A stretch of DNA of 64,000 bases from an uncultured Lachnospiraceae bacterium (GCA_946566685.1 CAMNXA010000014.1:1-64000), one strand, 5' to 3'. Counted from the first letter of the stretch, positions 48,366 through 59,200 are shown. The notes: generated by a model not told the origin, from the letters alone. Program-made: numbers and translations.

Positions 48366-51300
48366 TTACGGTACTTTGGTCCATTCACTTTGGCCAACTT
48401 TCCATTGGAATTTACCATAGGTAATGCTATAATTCCATGGATTGCAAAATTCTATTTCATATGTATCTCCTATATGCTCATACTTCACGGTAAATTCCGT
48501 ATATATATTCGCATGTTCTCCATAGATATCCGTTGTCTCATAAAGTACAGGTTTATACCCTGTGATTTCTTTTACGGAACTGCCAAACGGGAAGCCCTTC
48601 TCTGGCGGTAACGGGAAATAAATCATATAAGTTTTGCCATCCCGTTGTATCCCTGTCAGATTTACTATCCAATCCGGATCCTTCTCTACCCCTAAATCTT
48701 CCGCACCTTTTTGCTTTGTCCATTCTGTCTGTCCCGGACTCCAGGTATAAGTACCATAAGAAACCTTAGTTATTTTATGATTATTCTGATCGTTTGATCT
48801 CAACTTATGGGTAAATTGGACTTTATAGGCATCCCCATTCCTCGTACACTTCACAAGCACATTGGAAAGCGGCTGCGCCCAATATAGGTTAGTAGGTTGA
48901 TAAAGGGCAAAACTATAGTATGTCTCCTCCTGATCATCTGCTATCGGGAAGTCCGGATCATCCGGCAACGGGAAATATGTCTGCCAACTCTTCCCATCAT
49001 ATTCAAAATCCTTCACAGTAAAGACCAGTGCTCTCTCAGTCGTATAGCCCTTTTGATGAAACTCCCACTTTTTCCCGTTTTCCTCGCAATAGTAAACGCC
49101 ATAAGAATGGGTTACGATTTTATTCTCCGCTCCCTTAACATCTACTTTGATTGGCTCCACATAATAGGCTTTATTTTCCTTACTGTACATATAGCGTACG
49201 TAGGTAAATTCAATCGTCTCAGGATTGGACTGATTGGACCTTAATGCAGAGCCAGACCATGATCCGGCGGAAATCTGCCACTGCGTATTCTGAAGATTCG
49301 GGAACCGCACATCTCCTGCCATCTGGGACGGCAGCGGGAACAACACCTTACCATTAAACCAGTCATCTTTAATTTCCATGGTAAATTCGCTGTTAACTTC
49401 CACATGGATAATACTGTCGTCAAATTGATAATAACGCTTTTCACGCGGCAGATTCGGGAAGTCAAATCCATCCCAGCCAATAATTTCAAAATGACCTGAA
49501 TCTAAGTTCTGGTACAGCATACCCGGTACAATATGATATTTCCCACAAGCTCCCAGTATATCACCTTGATGTTCCAGTTTCATGAACATACTTCCTTTGG
49601 GATCCACCGTTACCTTGCCGGCAAATTCATTCTTTCCCTCATAGGACATCGTTCCTTCATTAAAATAATAGATTCCATTCCACTTGGAAATATCGCTTCC
49701 TTCGCCCTCATACAGACTGTTGGTGTAACTATTCCAAACGGAATTATCCTGTACAATGTTCTCATAACCAGTCGGTCTTATCTCTCCAACAATGCCACTA
49801 CCATTACCCACTGAATAAATATTCACCGGATCATATGTAACATGTTCCCCCTTATAAGAAACGTTTTTATATTCAAAAGTCAGCTTTGGTTTATCCAGCA
49901 CACTGTAATATACTTCGTTGTGCGGATATTTGTCTCCAATATATCCATAAGGCTTATTCTTATCCAGATGCGCAAAATACTCCTCCCTGATCGCTGCCGC
50001 ATCATCTTCTATGACAGAACCAACCTCATGGTTATTATACTTATCACGGTTCTCCTTAGATACCGGATCTAGCGCCTGCATATAGAAGGTATAGCTTCCG
50101 TTCAGATCCAGATCAAATAAGTCTGGTCCGATACGATAGTTATTACCTCCACCAGTGGTAAAATAGAGCAGGACCTTATCTTTCTCTTTGCCGGTATTAT
50201 CCACAACACGGACCGCTGTCACATATTTCGGGTGATCCGTAGACAGACCTGCACGGATTTCTTCTAACAATGTCTCCTCGCCGTATTTCAAATTACCGCT
50301 GAAAGGTTTGGCGTTGCTCTTCCCTTTCACCGATGTCAACTCAATAGCTTCCCCGAAAAAGTATTCACATCTGCCCTGCTCATTGGGACAAACCGAAAGA
50401 AGCGACATCGCCTGAATAACAAACTTAAAACTTCCGTCATCCGGCGTATTCGGCTCCAGATAGAACGTTGCACTGTGTTCATCTTGGGAAATCAGTTTCA
50501 GATAGTCCTTCGGTTTCCACCATGACATGGAAGGATCATATTCCTGTGGATCAACAATACGCCATGGAAAATTACTATTGTCCCTATTTCCCTCACAGGA
50601 AACCTGTCTGTCTTTCTCGGTACTCTCTCCGCACGCACTGCATGTCACACCGAGTTTGTGTCCGCCTACATTGGTAGATATGGTAAAAGTGCACCCCGGC
50701 GATATTTCATTGGGGCCGTTCTCGTCATTTGTGTCCGCCGATTTATATAGACCCAAAGTTGTAACCCGCTTGATATAAACATCGATGGGCGGGGTGGACG
50801 CATGGTTTCCATCCGAATCCACCGCATTGGTCGTAACCATCACTTGAATCGTCCCTGCCGGTTCATCCGGCGCTATCTTCAGGATACCGTTAGCCGCATC
50901 CGTAAACTGTGTTCCGCCCGAAGGGCTGTTCGTTGACACAATAGACCATGTAACGCTCTTATCCGTTACGTTCTCCCCTGTCACCTTAGGAGTCGAGAAA
51001 TGATAGGACTCACCGGGTTCTACGATCACTCCCTTATCCCTGACAGCAATGGAAAGTGTCTTTTTTCTGTTGAGCGGCCCTACTTCCGCATCATTAACTG
51101 CCACCCTATTACGAATGGTCACGTTATTGGAAGTATTATACTCCCGCTTACCATTCTCAAAAGTCAGTTCCAGCTGTACCACACGCTTTTCTTCCACCTG
51201 GGTCAGATCCACCTCGAACTTAGTCACATGCTCTGCCAGCACCCACCAGGTTGGACTGGCAGGATCAGATGGATCAGCGGGATTACCAAAATCAACATCT

Positions 51301-51770
51301 TCCGGTTTCTTATCCGTGTCTTTCACATCAAGTTCTGCATAATAAAGTGTCTCTTCATCCTTATCCCAGTAGAAGTGATAATGTTTGTTACCATTACCCG
51401 GCTCTATCGTTATATCAGGATCCGCACCAGAAATCGCCGAATCCTTCTGCACAGGAACGCCATTATACATGATGAGGCTCTTCGCCACGGGTTCAAATCC
51501 AAACTCAGAATCCTTCAATGCAAGTACTGAACGGTCAGAAGAGTCATACCCCACATAGTTGACGCTTCTGGTGGTATCAATCAGGACATCGGACATCTGG
51601 TTCATGGCAAGCTGTGCTTCCTGCTGTACGCTGATATCGCTGTTGGCAGAAGCATAGCTTCTGGAACCCACCAATATAAAACTGCATACCGCCGCAACAA
51701 CAATCGACAGGATTGCAATCGCAATCAAAAGTTCCACTATGGTGAATCCTCTCTGATCCTTTCTCATCAT
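48366..51770 (-). CDS. giant PilW/GspJ-like minor pilin with large C-terminal repeat-containing region
   Basis: prepilin N-term MMRKDQRG-FTIVELLIAIAILSIVVAAVCSFIL; start refined to ATG 51770 (GGGGAGAGG upstream); about 1134 aa. Confidence 0.88.
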   Translation of the reverse strand: MMRKDQRGFTIVELLIAIAILSIVVAAVCSFILVGSRSYASANSDISVQQEAQLAMNQMSDVLIDTTRSVNYVGYDSSDRSVLALKDSEFGFEPVAKSLIMYNGVPVQKDSAISGADPDITIEPGNGNKHYHFYWDKDEETLYYAELDVKDTDKKPEDVDFGNPADPSDPASPTWWVLAEHVTKFEVDLTQVEEKRVVQLELTFENGKREYNTSNNVTIRNRVAVNDAEVGPLNRKKTLSIAVRDKGVIVEPGESYHFSTPKVTGENVTDKSVTWSIVSTNSPSGGTQFTDAANGILKIAPDEPAGTIQVMVTTNAVDSDGNHASTPPIDVYIKRVTTLGLYKSADTNDENGPNEISPGCTFTISTNVGGHKLGVTCSACGESTEKDRQVSCEGNRDNSNFPWRIVDPQEYDPSMSWWKPKDYLKLISQDEHSATFYLEPNTPDDGSFKFVIQAMSLLSVCPNEQGRCEYFFGEAIELTSVKGKSNAKPFSGNLKYGEETLLEEIRAGLSTDHPKYVTAVRVVDNTGKEKDKVLLYFTTGGGNNYRIGPDLFDLDLNGSYTFYMQALDPVSKENRDKYNNHEVGSVIEDDAAAIREEYFAHLDKNKPYGYIGDKYPHNEVYYSVLDKPKLTFEYKNVSYKGEHVTYDPVNIYSVGNGSGIVGEIRPTGYENIVQDNSVWNSYTNSLYEGEGSDISKWNGIYYFNEGTMSYEGKNEFAGKVTVDPKGSMFMKLEHQGDILGACGKYHIVPGMLYQNLDSGHFEIIGWDGFDFPNLPREKRYYQFDDSIIHVEVNSEFTMEIKDDWFNGKVLFPLPSQMAGDVRFPNLQNTQWQISAGSWSGSALRSNQSNPETIEFTYVRYMYSKENKAYYVEPIKVDVKGAENKIVTHSYGVYYCEENGKKWEFHQKGYTTERALVFTVKDFEYDGKSWQTYFPLPDDPDFPIADDQEETYYSFALYQPTNLYWAQPLSNVLVKCTRNGDAYKVQFTHKLRSNDQNNHKITKVSYGTYTWSPGQTEWTKQKGAEDLGVEKDPDWIVNLTGIQRDGKTYMIYFPLPPEKGFPFGSSVKEITGYKPVLYETTDIYGEHANIYTEFTVKYEHIGDTYEIEFCNPWNYSITYGKFQWKVGQSEWTKVP

Positions 51771-51833
51771 ATTATCCTCTCCCCGTGACATCTTCCGCAC
51801 TCCCTATTTTTAACGCGTAAACCATACCTGCTA

Positions 51834-52379
51834 TCAAGGCGCTGGCATTGGCTTTGCCACCACCTCAGATTTCCCGGTAGGCGCTATCATTGTAATACTG
51901 TAATTCTTACTGCCGCCCCTGACATAGATTTCATCATAGAGGCCGCCTGCGCCTGCCTTGAAACCACCGTTGCTGCGGTCAAACCGTATCTCTATCGAAG
52001 TTCCTGGCGTTAATTCTGTCTCCGCGCCGCCTTGCACATATCCCACGGTTACCCTATTGGTCCCTACCTTCTGCGGCTCTTCATCCGTTACCGTTCCATC
52101 GCTCTCCGTGACATGCATCTGTGTATAGACCCCACTGTCATCTCGGTAAAGCACCATGTATGCGTCCGCCTTGCCCATGGTGGTCACCTTGCAGTCACCG
52201 ATAGAACGCTGGATATTATTGGCACAGCTTTTGGCATTGGCGCTGAACACCAGTATGATGGAATAAAATACCGTTCCCATAAGCACTGCAATGATAGCAA
52301 GCACAATCACCAGTTCTATCAGGGAATACCCCCTGTTATCGATATGAAGTTTGTCTTTTTTATGTAAGTTCTTATCCAA
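51834..52379 (-). CDS. GspH/FimT-like minor prepilin
   Basis: RGYSLIELVIVLAIIAVLMGTVFYSIILVFSANAKSCANNIQRSIGDCKV. Confidence 0.88.
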   Translation of the reverse strand: MDKNLHKKDKLHIDNRGYSLIELVIVLAIIAVLMGTVFYSIILVFSANAKSCANNIQRSIGDCKVTTMGKADAYMVLYRDDSGVYTQMHVTESDGTVTDEEPQKVGTNRVTVGYVQGGAETELTPGTSIEIRFDRSNGGFKAGAGGLYDEIYVRGGSKNYSITMIAPTGKSEVVAKPMPAP

Positions 52380-52452
52380 ACCTCGTTATCCTTCTTCCTG
52401 TCTCTTAATCCAAACATCCAAGACACTTCAAAGGCTGACTTTCCAGCCATAT

Positions 52453-55053
52453 TTATTTCTTGATCCAGTTCATATACCGGACAATCTCGCCGTAATCGAT
52501 TATCAGATTGCCGGCGTCATCCACTGTCGGGGCTTCCGCACCATTGCCCATACCGCCTGTGCCGGGAGTCCCGGTATCATCCACCATAGTACCTTTACCG
52601 TTAAAAAACATATTGATGGGAACTTTTTTATCATCGGCATCATCCCTGTTCTTCGCTTCAAGTACTTTATAGAGATCCGTCTTATTCTGTTTGATGGATA
52701 CCGTCCCCGAAGGATCTATTATAATCTTACCTTTGGCAATGATCAGACCGGTAAAGTTCTCGTCTACTATCACATCACCATAAGAAACAATAAGCCTGGT
52801 CTTTTCACTAATATTCGATACTCTTATGATAGGCTCCCTGGTGAGCCTTGCCTGTAATCCGGAATCCTCCTCATAAATCACCGTATCCTTATGATTATCA
52901 TTCAGATACTTCTCTACTTCTTTCTCCTTGATAACTCTGTTAAACACATAATAATCCTTCGCCAGATTAGGATCTGTCGGCACCGTGGAGACATCCTCCG
53001 TCAGATTAAACGTAAGCGCCCTGTAAATATCCGCAATGTCCGCCGAGAGTTGAAGCACATCCGCCTCTTCTTCTATATCATTCGGCATATTTTCTGCATT
53101 ATCTCCTGTTTCTGTGTAAGCACCGGGATCAACCGGCGGTTTTTCTGTCCCCTCACCCTCTCCGGGTGTTCCTTCTTCTCCCCCATCGGGATTTAATGTG
53201 GTCTGGTCAAGACTGGTAAGCAGTCTCACATCGCCAGCAGATGCAAGTTCGCTCACGAGGCTGTTGCCCAGAATCGTATACTGTGTATCCGGCGCTTCAT
53301 AATCCCCCAGAAGGATACCACCGGAAGCATAGGTATTAAAGTAGCGGTCTATCGATTCTTTATTTGCATTAAAATTATAATATTGCACGAAATAACGTTC
53401 TGCATTTTCCTTATCCATGACAAGATAGTAATAGAGCAAGAGCCCGCCCCGATAGGGCGCATAAACCTTACGGATATGCTCCATCTTCGTCACACCAAAT
53501 TCACTTAGGGATTTACCGCCCAGGCGGTACACCTTCTTATTAAAGTCAACCTCATGGAATACACCGCTGCTTTCCCCTTCACCAGAAGAATCTGCCTCTC
53601 CTGAACTGTCCGCATCACCGGCGCCATTCTCATTTCCTTTTAACATTTCATTGATATCATCTTGTTTCTGTCCATTGATGGGATTCTGGCCGATGACCGT
53701 CTCCCCGTCCACGGTTCCGATACACTCCGCCGGCACCAGATAGGCAATCTGACCGCCTTTGACAGCGATGGACTCGCCCATCATCACCGGAACGCCTGGC
53801 ACCCGGGTTCCCGCCGCAATCTCCTGTCGATAGGTATCTGCCTCCGCCAGGGTAGACGCCTGGCCGATATAAGAACGTCCCGCCAGCAGGAGTCTTTTAA
53901 CCCCCACCATATCCACCGTGGAGTTTCTGCCATTGATGATAATAGCGCTGCTCGCTGCCGAATCAACCTTCGCCAAATCCTCTCCTGGAAGTGCATTATT
54001 AGTGGAAACACCATATCCATAATATTCCTTGGACAATGTAGCCTTACTGCCAGACCCATTTAAAGACAGGTCGTTAGCCACATAAGTTCTGCTGTCCAGA
54101 CTGACCGTACCGCTTTTTAACGTGATATTTTGGGCATATACCCGGTTATCCTCTCCCGGCATATCCCTGACTACAAGAGCTGCCGCCGGCCCTTCCACAA
54201 CGATATCTCCCTTGGCGATCACTCTTCTGGCATTATCTAACGCCAGAGAACTGGCCGGATTGATCAGAAGGCCGCCATCTCCGGTAACAGCATCCATTCC
54301 CGCAAAGACACTTCCCTCCACCGTAGTCGTACCACCGCCGCCAAGCACTTCAATCCCTGAATTACCGATCAGACTGTACTCATACAGTCCGTCAATCGAA
54401 CCGCCGTTTTCAAAAATCAGCTTCGGTAAATCGATACTGATATCCGTCTGCACGATAGACACCCGATTCTGGCTGTCCGTATAGGACACGTAAATATTTT
54501 TGAGGATGATACGATTGTTATTTACCATCTCCATCTTGGCCTGGTTTGTGCTCCCTGCCGGACCGCCGCGTTCCCAGTCTGTGTTATTCACGCCCTCCGT
54601 ATCAGAAGATTCCAAAAAGATACCGGCGTCCACATATGCTTTTAATTTATCCCGATCATAATAATCACTGCCCTGGTCAGGACTTTTCAGTTTCTCGATC
54701 AGGGTGTCCATATAGGTGGTGGCAAATGTATTGTAACGATTATCTTCCGACCCCAGACTTTCCCAGTCCGCCATCACGTCACGGTAGGCCACACCCACCG
54801 CATCCGCAGCATCATGCCGCAAACCCGCCATGATCTGCTCCACCACTTCCTCGGCGGAATAGAAACTGTTCTTATTGCGCACATCGGCTACTTTGATCAT
54901 GTAGTTCATGTACGCCATCCAGAGCAGGGTGGTGGCCAAAATCCCGATCATCGCCATGGCAATGATGACGATTACGATCGCAGATCCCCTGTCATCACGC
55001 CTATGCTTGTAATCCTTATATAATTGTATGATTTTTTCGTGCATTCCGTTCAT
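52453..55053 (-). CDS. large PilX/GspK-like pilus component with beta-rich passenger region
   Basis: 866 aa; N-terminal TM DDRGSAIVIVIIAMAMIGILATTLLWMAYMNYMIKVADVRNKNSFYSAEEVVEQIMAGL; region resembling repetitive beta-helix (IVVEGPAAALVVRD...ITLKSGTVSLDSRTYVANDLSLNG). Confidence 0.75.
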   Translation of the reverse strand: MNGMHEKIIQLYKDYKHRRDDRGSAIVIVIIAMAMIGILATTLLWMAYMNYMIKVADVRNKNSFYSAEEVVEQIMAGLRHDAADAVGVAYRDVMADWESLGSEDNRYNTFATTYMDTLIEKLKSPDQGSDYYDRDKLKAYVDAGIFLESSDTEGVNNTDWERGGPAGSTNQAKMEMVNNNRIILKNIYVSYTDSQNRVSIVQTDISIDLPKLIFENGGSIDGLYEYSLIGNSGIEVLGGGGTTTVEGSVFAGMDAVTGDGGLLINPASSLALDNARRVIAKGDIVVEGPAAALVVRDMPGEDNRVYAQNITLKSGTVSLDSRTYVANDLSLNGSGSKATLSKEYYGYGVSTNNALPGEDLAKVDSAASSAIIINGRNSTVDMVGVKRLLLAGRSYIGQASTLAEADTYRQEIAAGTRVPGVPVMMGESIAVKGGQIAYLVPAECIGTVDGETVIGQNPINGQKQDDINEMLKGNENGAGDADSSGEADSSGEGESSGVFHEVDFNKKVYRLGGKSLSEFGVTKMEHIRKVYAPYRGGLLLYYYLVMDKENAERYFVQYYNFNANKESIDRYFNTYASGGILLGDYEAPDTQYTILGNSLVSELASAGDVRLLTSLDQTTLNPDGGEEGTPGEGEGTEKPPVDPGAYTETGDNAENMPNDIEEEADVLQLSADIADIYRALTFNLTEDVSTVPTDPNLAKDYYVFNRVIKEKEVEKYLNDNHKDTVIYEEDSGLQARLTREPIIRVSNISEKTRLIVSYGDVIVDENFTGLIIAKGKIIIDPSGTVSIKQNKTDLYKVLEAKNRDDADDKKVPINMFFNGKGTMVDDTGTPGTGGMGNGAEAPTVDDAGNLIIDYGEIVRYMNWIKK

Positions 55054-55083
55054 ACTCTCGCGCTCACCAATTCCTTGCCTGCC

Positions 55084-56484
55084 TTAATTGTTCTTGCTTC
55101 CCTCTATCACGATCATCCGCTCTTCGTCTGGAAAATCCTTCCCGGCAGCGCCTTCCTTATAGACACTGACTTCCACATCGTAGATCAGTTCTGTGATATC
55201 CCCGTCCGCCGGAGCCGCCCCCAGAGAACAGCGGACACCGTCCAGGGTATATAGCTGCACCGTGCTGTATGCTGGTTTAATCTGTGTTAATTGATTTGAC
55301 ACATTAAATATTTTCGTGTCATCCCACAGACCTTCTCCTGTCAGATAATTCTTTCCCACCAGATTTATCCCCAAATTGGTCTTTAATGTAAACTTACTTG
55401 TGTCCATCGGCCCAGACTTACCATTGATTTCAATCCAAGGCACATACCCCATCTCTTTGGACATCAACTGCGCATCTGACAGGACTTCATCCGGATTTTT
55501 CTCTGCTGAGGGTACCTGCTTGGCAATCAGGAGATTCAACTTCGAATCCGAATTATTATTGACCACTATACTGTCTTCTGTACCCACATACAAAGGATAA
55601 TAGATGATATTAATATTGATCTCTTCCCCGCTTACATCGCCGCAAGGTTCATCGTTTACCAAAACCAGAGAATCTATATCACCATAAATCGGAATCGGGC
55701 CCGCTACATCAGGATATGTGAATTCATATTCATCCGTAACATACATATATATCCTGGGGTTACCCTCTTCATCTGTTTCCGTAGCACTCTGATTCAGATT
55801 CACCGTAATTGTCCTACTGACACCAGTCGTGAAGAGCTGATTCAATGTATTAAATGTAACATCATCTTTCATTTGCTGTGTGACACCATGGGCATCCATA
55901 GCCGCTTTGATCTCCGGATGTTCAAGTGCGCCTTTCAGCACCGCTTTTCTGATCTTTTCCGTCTCCACAAAAGTACCGTTCTCCTTATCGATACTTCTGG
56001 CATCCGACATAGTGGAATCATTAAACAGGTTATCATGGGCTTCAGGCCCTGTGGCGCCCTCCATATATCCTCTCGCATCCACTTTCACCAGCGCATCAAA
56101 CTTACTTCCCTGCATGGACACATCCCGCAGGCTGAAGTAATAGATTCCCGGCGTAGGATCCCCGCTCCCGTCCACTTCCAGGCTGGTCTCCTCCCCAACG
56201 GATCCTTTGATCAGGTTATCATCTATCACATAAAACCCGTCTGCCGGTGTGTTGAACTGGGTCTTTAACTCCTCGATATCATAGGCTTTCAGGCCCTCCA
56301 TGATATCCTGCGCCAGGGTAGTCGCCCGCAGAGTCTGCCGGGACTTGATATTTAATCTGTTAGAAGAAAGGAACAGATTCAACAACGGAATCACAATGAT
56401 CGCCAGAATGACCACCGCAATCAACAGTTCCAGCAGGGAAAAACCCGCATCTTTATTCAGTTTGCGCCGTTCTGCTGCCGTCAT
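55084..56484 (-). CDS. PilV/GspI-like minor prepilin with large C-terminal domain
   Basis: 466 aa; DAGFSLLELLIAVVILAIIVIPLLNLFLSSNRLNIKSRQTLRATTLAQDIMEGLKAYD. Confidence 0.85.
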   Translation of the reverse strand: MTAAERRKLNKDAGFSLLELLIAVVILAIIVIPLLNLFLSSNRLNIKSRQTLRATTLAQDIMEGLKAYDIEELKTQFNTPADGFYVIDDNLIKGSVGEETSLEVDGSGDPTPGIYYFSLRDVSMQGSKFDALVKVDARGYMEGATGPEAHDNLFNDSTMSDARSIDKENGTFVETEKIRKAVLKGALEHPEIKAAMDAHGVTQQMKDDVTFNTLNQLFTTGVSRTITVNLNQSATETDEEGNPRIYMYVTDEYEFTYPDVAGPIPIYGDIDSLVLVNDEPCGDVSGEEININIIYYPLYVGTEDSIVVNNNSDSKLNLLIAKQVPSAEKNPDEVLSDAQLMSKEMGYVPWIEINGKSGPMDTSKFTLKTNLGINLVGKNYLTGEGLWDDTKIFNVSNQLTQIKPAYSTVQLYTLDGVRCSLGAAPADGDITELIYDVEVSVYKEGAAGKDFPDEERMIVIEGSKNN

Positions 56485-56602
56485 CTTACGCCCACTCCCG
56501 TCTCTTTCACCCGTTCATAAACTTCTCTTTACTGCTCACATCCTGCACGCCATGCCTCCTTACCTCTTCCCATGACCGCATGTCGTACCGCTTTGCTTCA
56601 TT

Positions 56603-57445
56603 CTACTCTTCCGCTTCCCCATCAGCCGCTTCGCCTTCACCGTCTGCTTCGCCGTCCTCCAGATCCGGAAGCCCTCTCTCGCCGTTTAACACGATCGTGC
56701 CGAAAATATTGTCTGTACCAAGCAGTACTGAACTGAGATTAGGCTGTACGTACTCTTTGCCTTCCTGATTGGGCACACAGTACATATTCACTGCCATCGT
56801 GCCGTGTAAAAGCCCCGTACTCTCATCGAACACTACCGACAGATCATCAATGACCATACGATCTGTCTGCATACAGATATTCTTCACACTGCGCTTGAGG
56901 CCCTCATAAGATATCTCGTATGTCATGGTCATCTTACGGTTCTTGAGCCCGTATGGATTCAACCCGCCTGTGCCGTCATCGCCGCCTACCGTCAAAGCCG
57001 CTTCCGACTGCTGGGTTCCCTCATAATCTTCCAGTTCTTCCACCGCATCGATCTCATAACTGATCTGTGTCTCTTCCTCTTCCACCCCTTCCAGGAAAGG
57101 CACCTCCAAAAGTGCATCTATGGTAATGGACTCCACCTTGAGCGGTGCGATCAGCTCCTGGTTGATCGCCAGAAGGATTGCATTCTCCTCCCGCACATCC
57201 ACCGGGAACAGCTGATAAATCTCTTTCATCTCCTGCTCCATCCAGGCCGTCTCGCTCTCGTAGGTGTCTTTGTTATTCTTTTTGCTCTGCAAATCCGCGA
57301 TCCTGCTTTGCAGTTCCATATTCTCCTGCTGTAAGGCATCCGCCTTTTCCATGGTCGGCTGGAATACAAACAGGAAAGAACACACACCTATCAGGATTCC
57401 CAGGAAGCCGATCAAAATCAATATATCTCTCTTCGATACTTTCAT
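56603..57445 (-). CDS. PilO-like pilus assembly protein
   Basis: N-terminal TM ILILIGFLGILIGVCSFLFVFQPTMEK plus coiled coil; immediately downstream of PilM-PilN. Confidence 0.8.
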   Translation of the reverse strand: MKVSKRDILILIGFLGILIGVCSFLFVFQPTMEKADALQQENMELQSRIADLQSKKNNKDTYESETAWMEQEMKEIYQLFPVDVREENAILLAINQELIAPLKVESITIDALLEVPFLEGVEEEETQISYEIDAVEELEDYEGTQQSEAALTVGGDDGTGGLNPYGLKNRKMTMTYEISYEGLKRSVKNICMQTDRMVIDDLSVVFDESTGLLHGTMAVNMYCVPNQEGKEYVQPNLSSVLLGTDNIFGTIVLNGERGLPDLEDGEADGEGEAADGEAEE

Positions 57446-57457
57446 CTCGCTCTCCCC

Positions 57458-59200
57458 CTATTCCGCCGTTCCATTATCGACCGTATCTGCTGTACCGTCC
57501 GCCGTTCCAATACCCAGCTCATCCTCTATTTCTTCCGGTGAATATCCCACCGGCCAGTAAGATGCCACCACCGTAAAGTTCACCGAAGTCACTCCGGTGT
57601 CCTGGTCTTCCTCTTCCCGCAGGGCGGACACCGTCACCATCCGCGGAATCAGGGAATGGAAGGATCGCAGCTGCTGTACTGTGGCCGCCGCATCTTCTTT
57701 GGTATCTGTGATCATATTGATGCTGATCCCGTCAATATTACTGGTCAGGGACACCACGTTGGAACTGCTGGGAAGCTTCTCCTCCAGTTCCTCCAGGAAC
57801 TCATACATCTCCTCGTTTCTATTTTCTGTCGCCTCATACATGGCTTCCACCTTGGTATATTCCGCCTTGGTGGCCACATATTCGTTATAGATCGGGATGA
57901 TGTCTTCCAGCGTGCCTGCCTGCGCCTTTAAGGCCATATTGGTCGTCTGTACATCCATGTATCGCATAATGGAAATCGCCGCCAGCGCCGCGCCCACGAT
58001 CACACCAATACCCAACAGCGAGTATGCCAAAAAAGAACCGTTCACACTCTTGGAATCGCCCTTGGATTTCTCTTTTCCCTTCTTATCCGTATCCTTCTTA
58101 AAGCCCAGAGGCGCCACTGCCGCACCCACACAGGCTATGTATTCACCGAAACATTCATTCTTGAAGCTGCGTGACAGGTTCCAGCCCGCCGCATCCATAA
58201 GAACCGTCACCGGCATATTGATCTCACTGGCAAGCAGTTCATCCAGCCCCATAAAATCAGCGCCCAGGCCAGTGATCATAATCCTGTCGATCGACACGTT
58301 TGCATTGCGGGAAATATAAAAGTCGATAACCCTGGCAATACCGCTCACCAGCGGCATAAACGCTGCCCGTACATCATCCATCGCCTTTTCCCTGGCTGAT
58401 TTTACCTCGGTAACGCCGGTGTCCTCCTGCTCCACTTCCTCCTGTCCCGCTGACGGCCCACGCTCCGCGATACACTCATTTTTCTGCAAGATACGAATCG
58501 CCTGTTCCACCGTGGAGACATCTCCCCAGGCCAGCGTATTCATCACTGAATCTATGGCTTCATCTACGCCGTAAGATACATTTCTCGTAAAAGCAAGTAC
58601 CGAATCCTGCACCACCATTACAAGAGAGGCACGTTCCTCAATCTTGACGATCAGATGTGTCCCCTGGGCACACTCATCTTTCATTACCTGGAAAATAGAG
58701 TTGCCGGCATAATCGACCGCCACGACCTCCAGTTTCAGCGCCTGGGCCAGATCATAATAGCCGGACAGAAGCGCCGAAGGCACCGCCATCACCAAAAGCT
58801 TATACTGCTGAGCGTTCTTCGTCTCCCCAATCGTCCCCAAAATGCTGTAAGCCAACTGATACTGGCTTAAATCCACCGGGAAATAATCCGTAGCATTGGC
58901 GTTGACCACATCCGCTATCCTGTTTTCTTTGACAAAGGGAATCACTACCTCACGACTGGCGATCCTGGAAGAAGTGATCGTGAAGACCACCTGTTTTGCC
59001 TTGATCCGATTCGCCGAAAGTGCACTCTTTAAGTTCTCTACAAACTCCGGCGATATCGTCAGCACACCGTCATTGATCATCCCCTCATTTGTAGGAATCG
59101 TAAAGCTTTTGTAAATCTTGTGGGATTTTGTCTTATAGTCTACCTCACAAACCCTGGTCAGCAAATAGCCGATCTCAATGCTGATCGCTCTAGCAGCCAT
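57458..59200 (-). CDS. PilM-PilN fusion pilus assembly protein
   Basis: N-term actin-like PilM (AISIEIGYLLTRVCEVDYKTKSHKIYKSFTIPTNEG...), internal TM FLAYSLLGIGVIVGAALAAISIM and PilN-like coiled coil/C-term. Confidence 0.85.
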   Translation of the reverse strand: MAARAISIEIGYLLTRVCEVDYKTKSHKIYKSFTIPTNEGMINDGVLTISPEFVENLKSALSANRIKAKQVVFTITSSRIASREVVIPFVKENRIADVVNANATDYFPVDLSQYQLAYSILGTIGETKNAQQYKLLVMAVPSALLSGYYDLAQALKLEVVAVDYAGNSIFQVMKDECAQGTHLIVKIEERASLVMVVQDSVLAFTRNVSYGVDEAIDSVMNTLAWGDVSTVEQAIRILQKNECIAERGPSAGQEEVEQEDTGVTEVKSAREKAMDDVRAAFMPLVSGIARVIDFYISRNANVSIDRIMITGLGADFMGLDELLASEINMPVTVLMDAAGWNLSRSFKNECFGEYIACVGAAVAPLGFKKDTDKKGKEKSKGDSKSVNGSFLAYSLLGIGVIVGAALAAISIMRYMDVQTTNMALKAQAGTLEDIIPIYNEYVATKAEYTKVEAMYEATENRNEEMYEFLEELEEKLPSSSNVVSLTSNIDGISINMITDTKEDAAATVQQLRSFHSLIPRMVTVSALREEEDQDTGVTSVNFTVVASYWPVGYSPEEIEDELGIGTADGTADTVDNGTAE

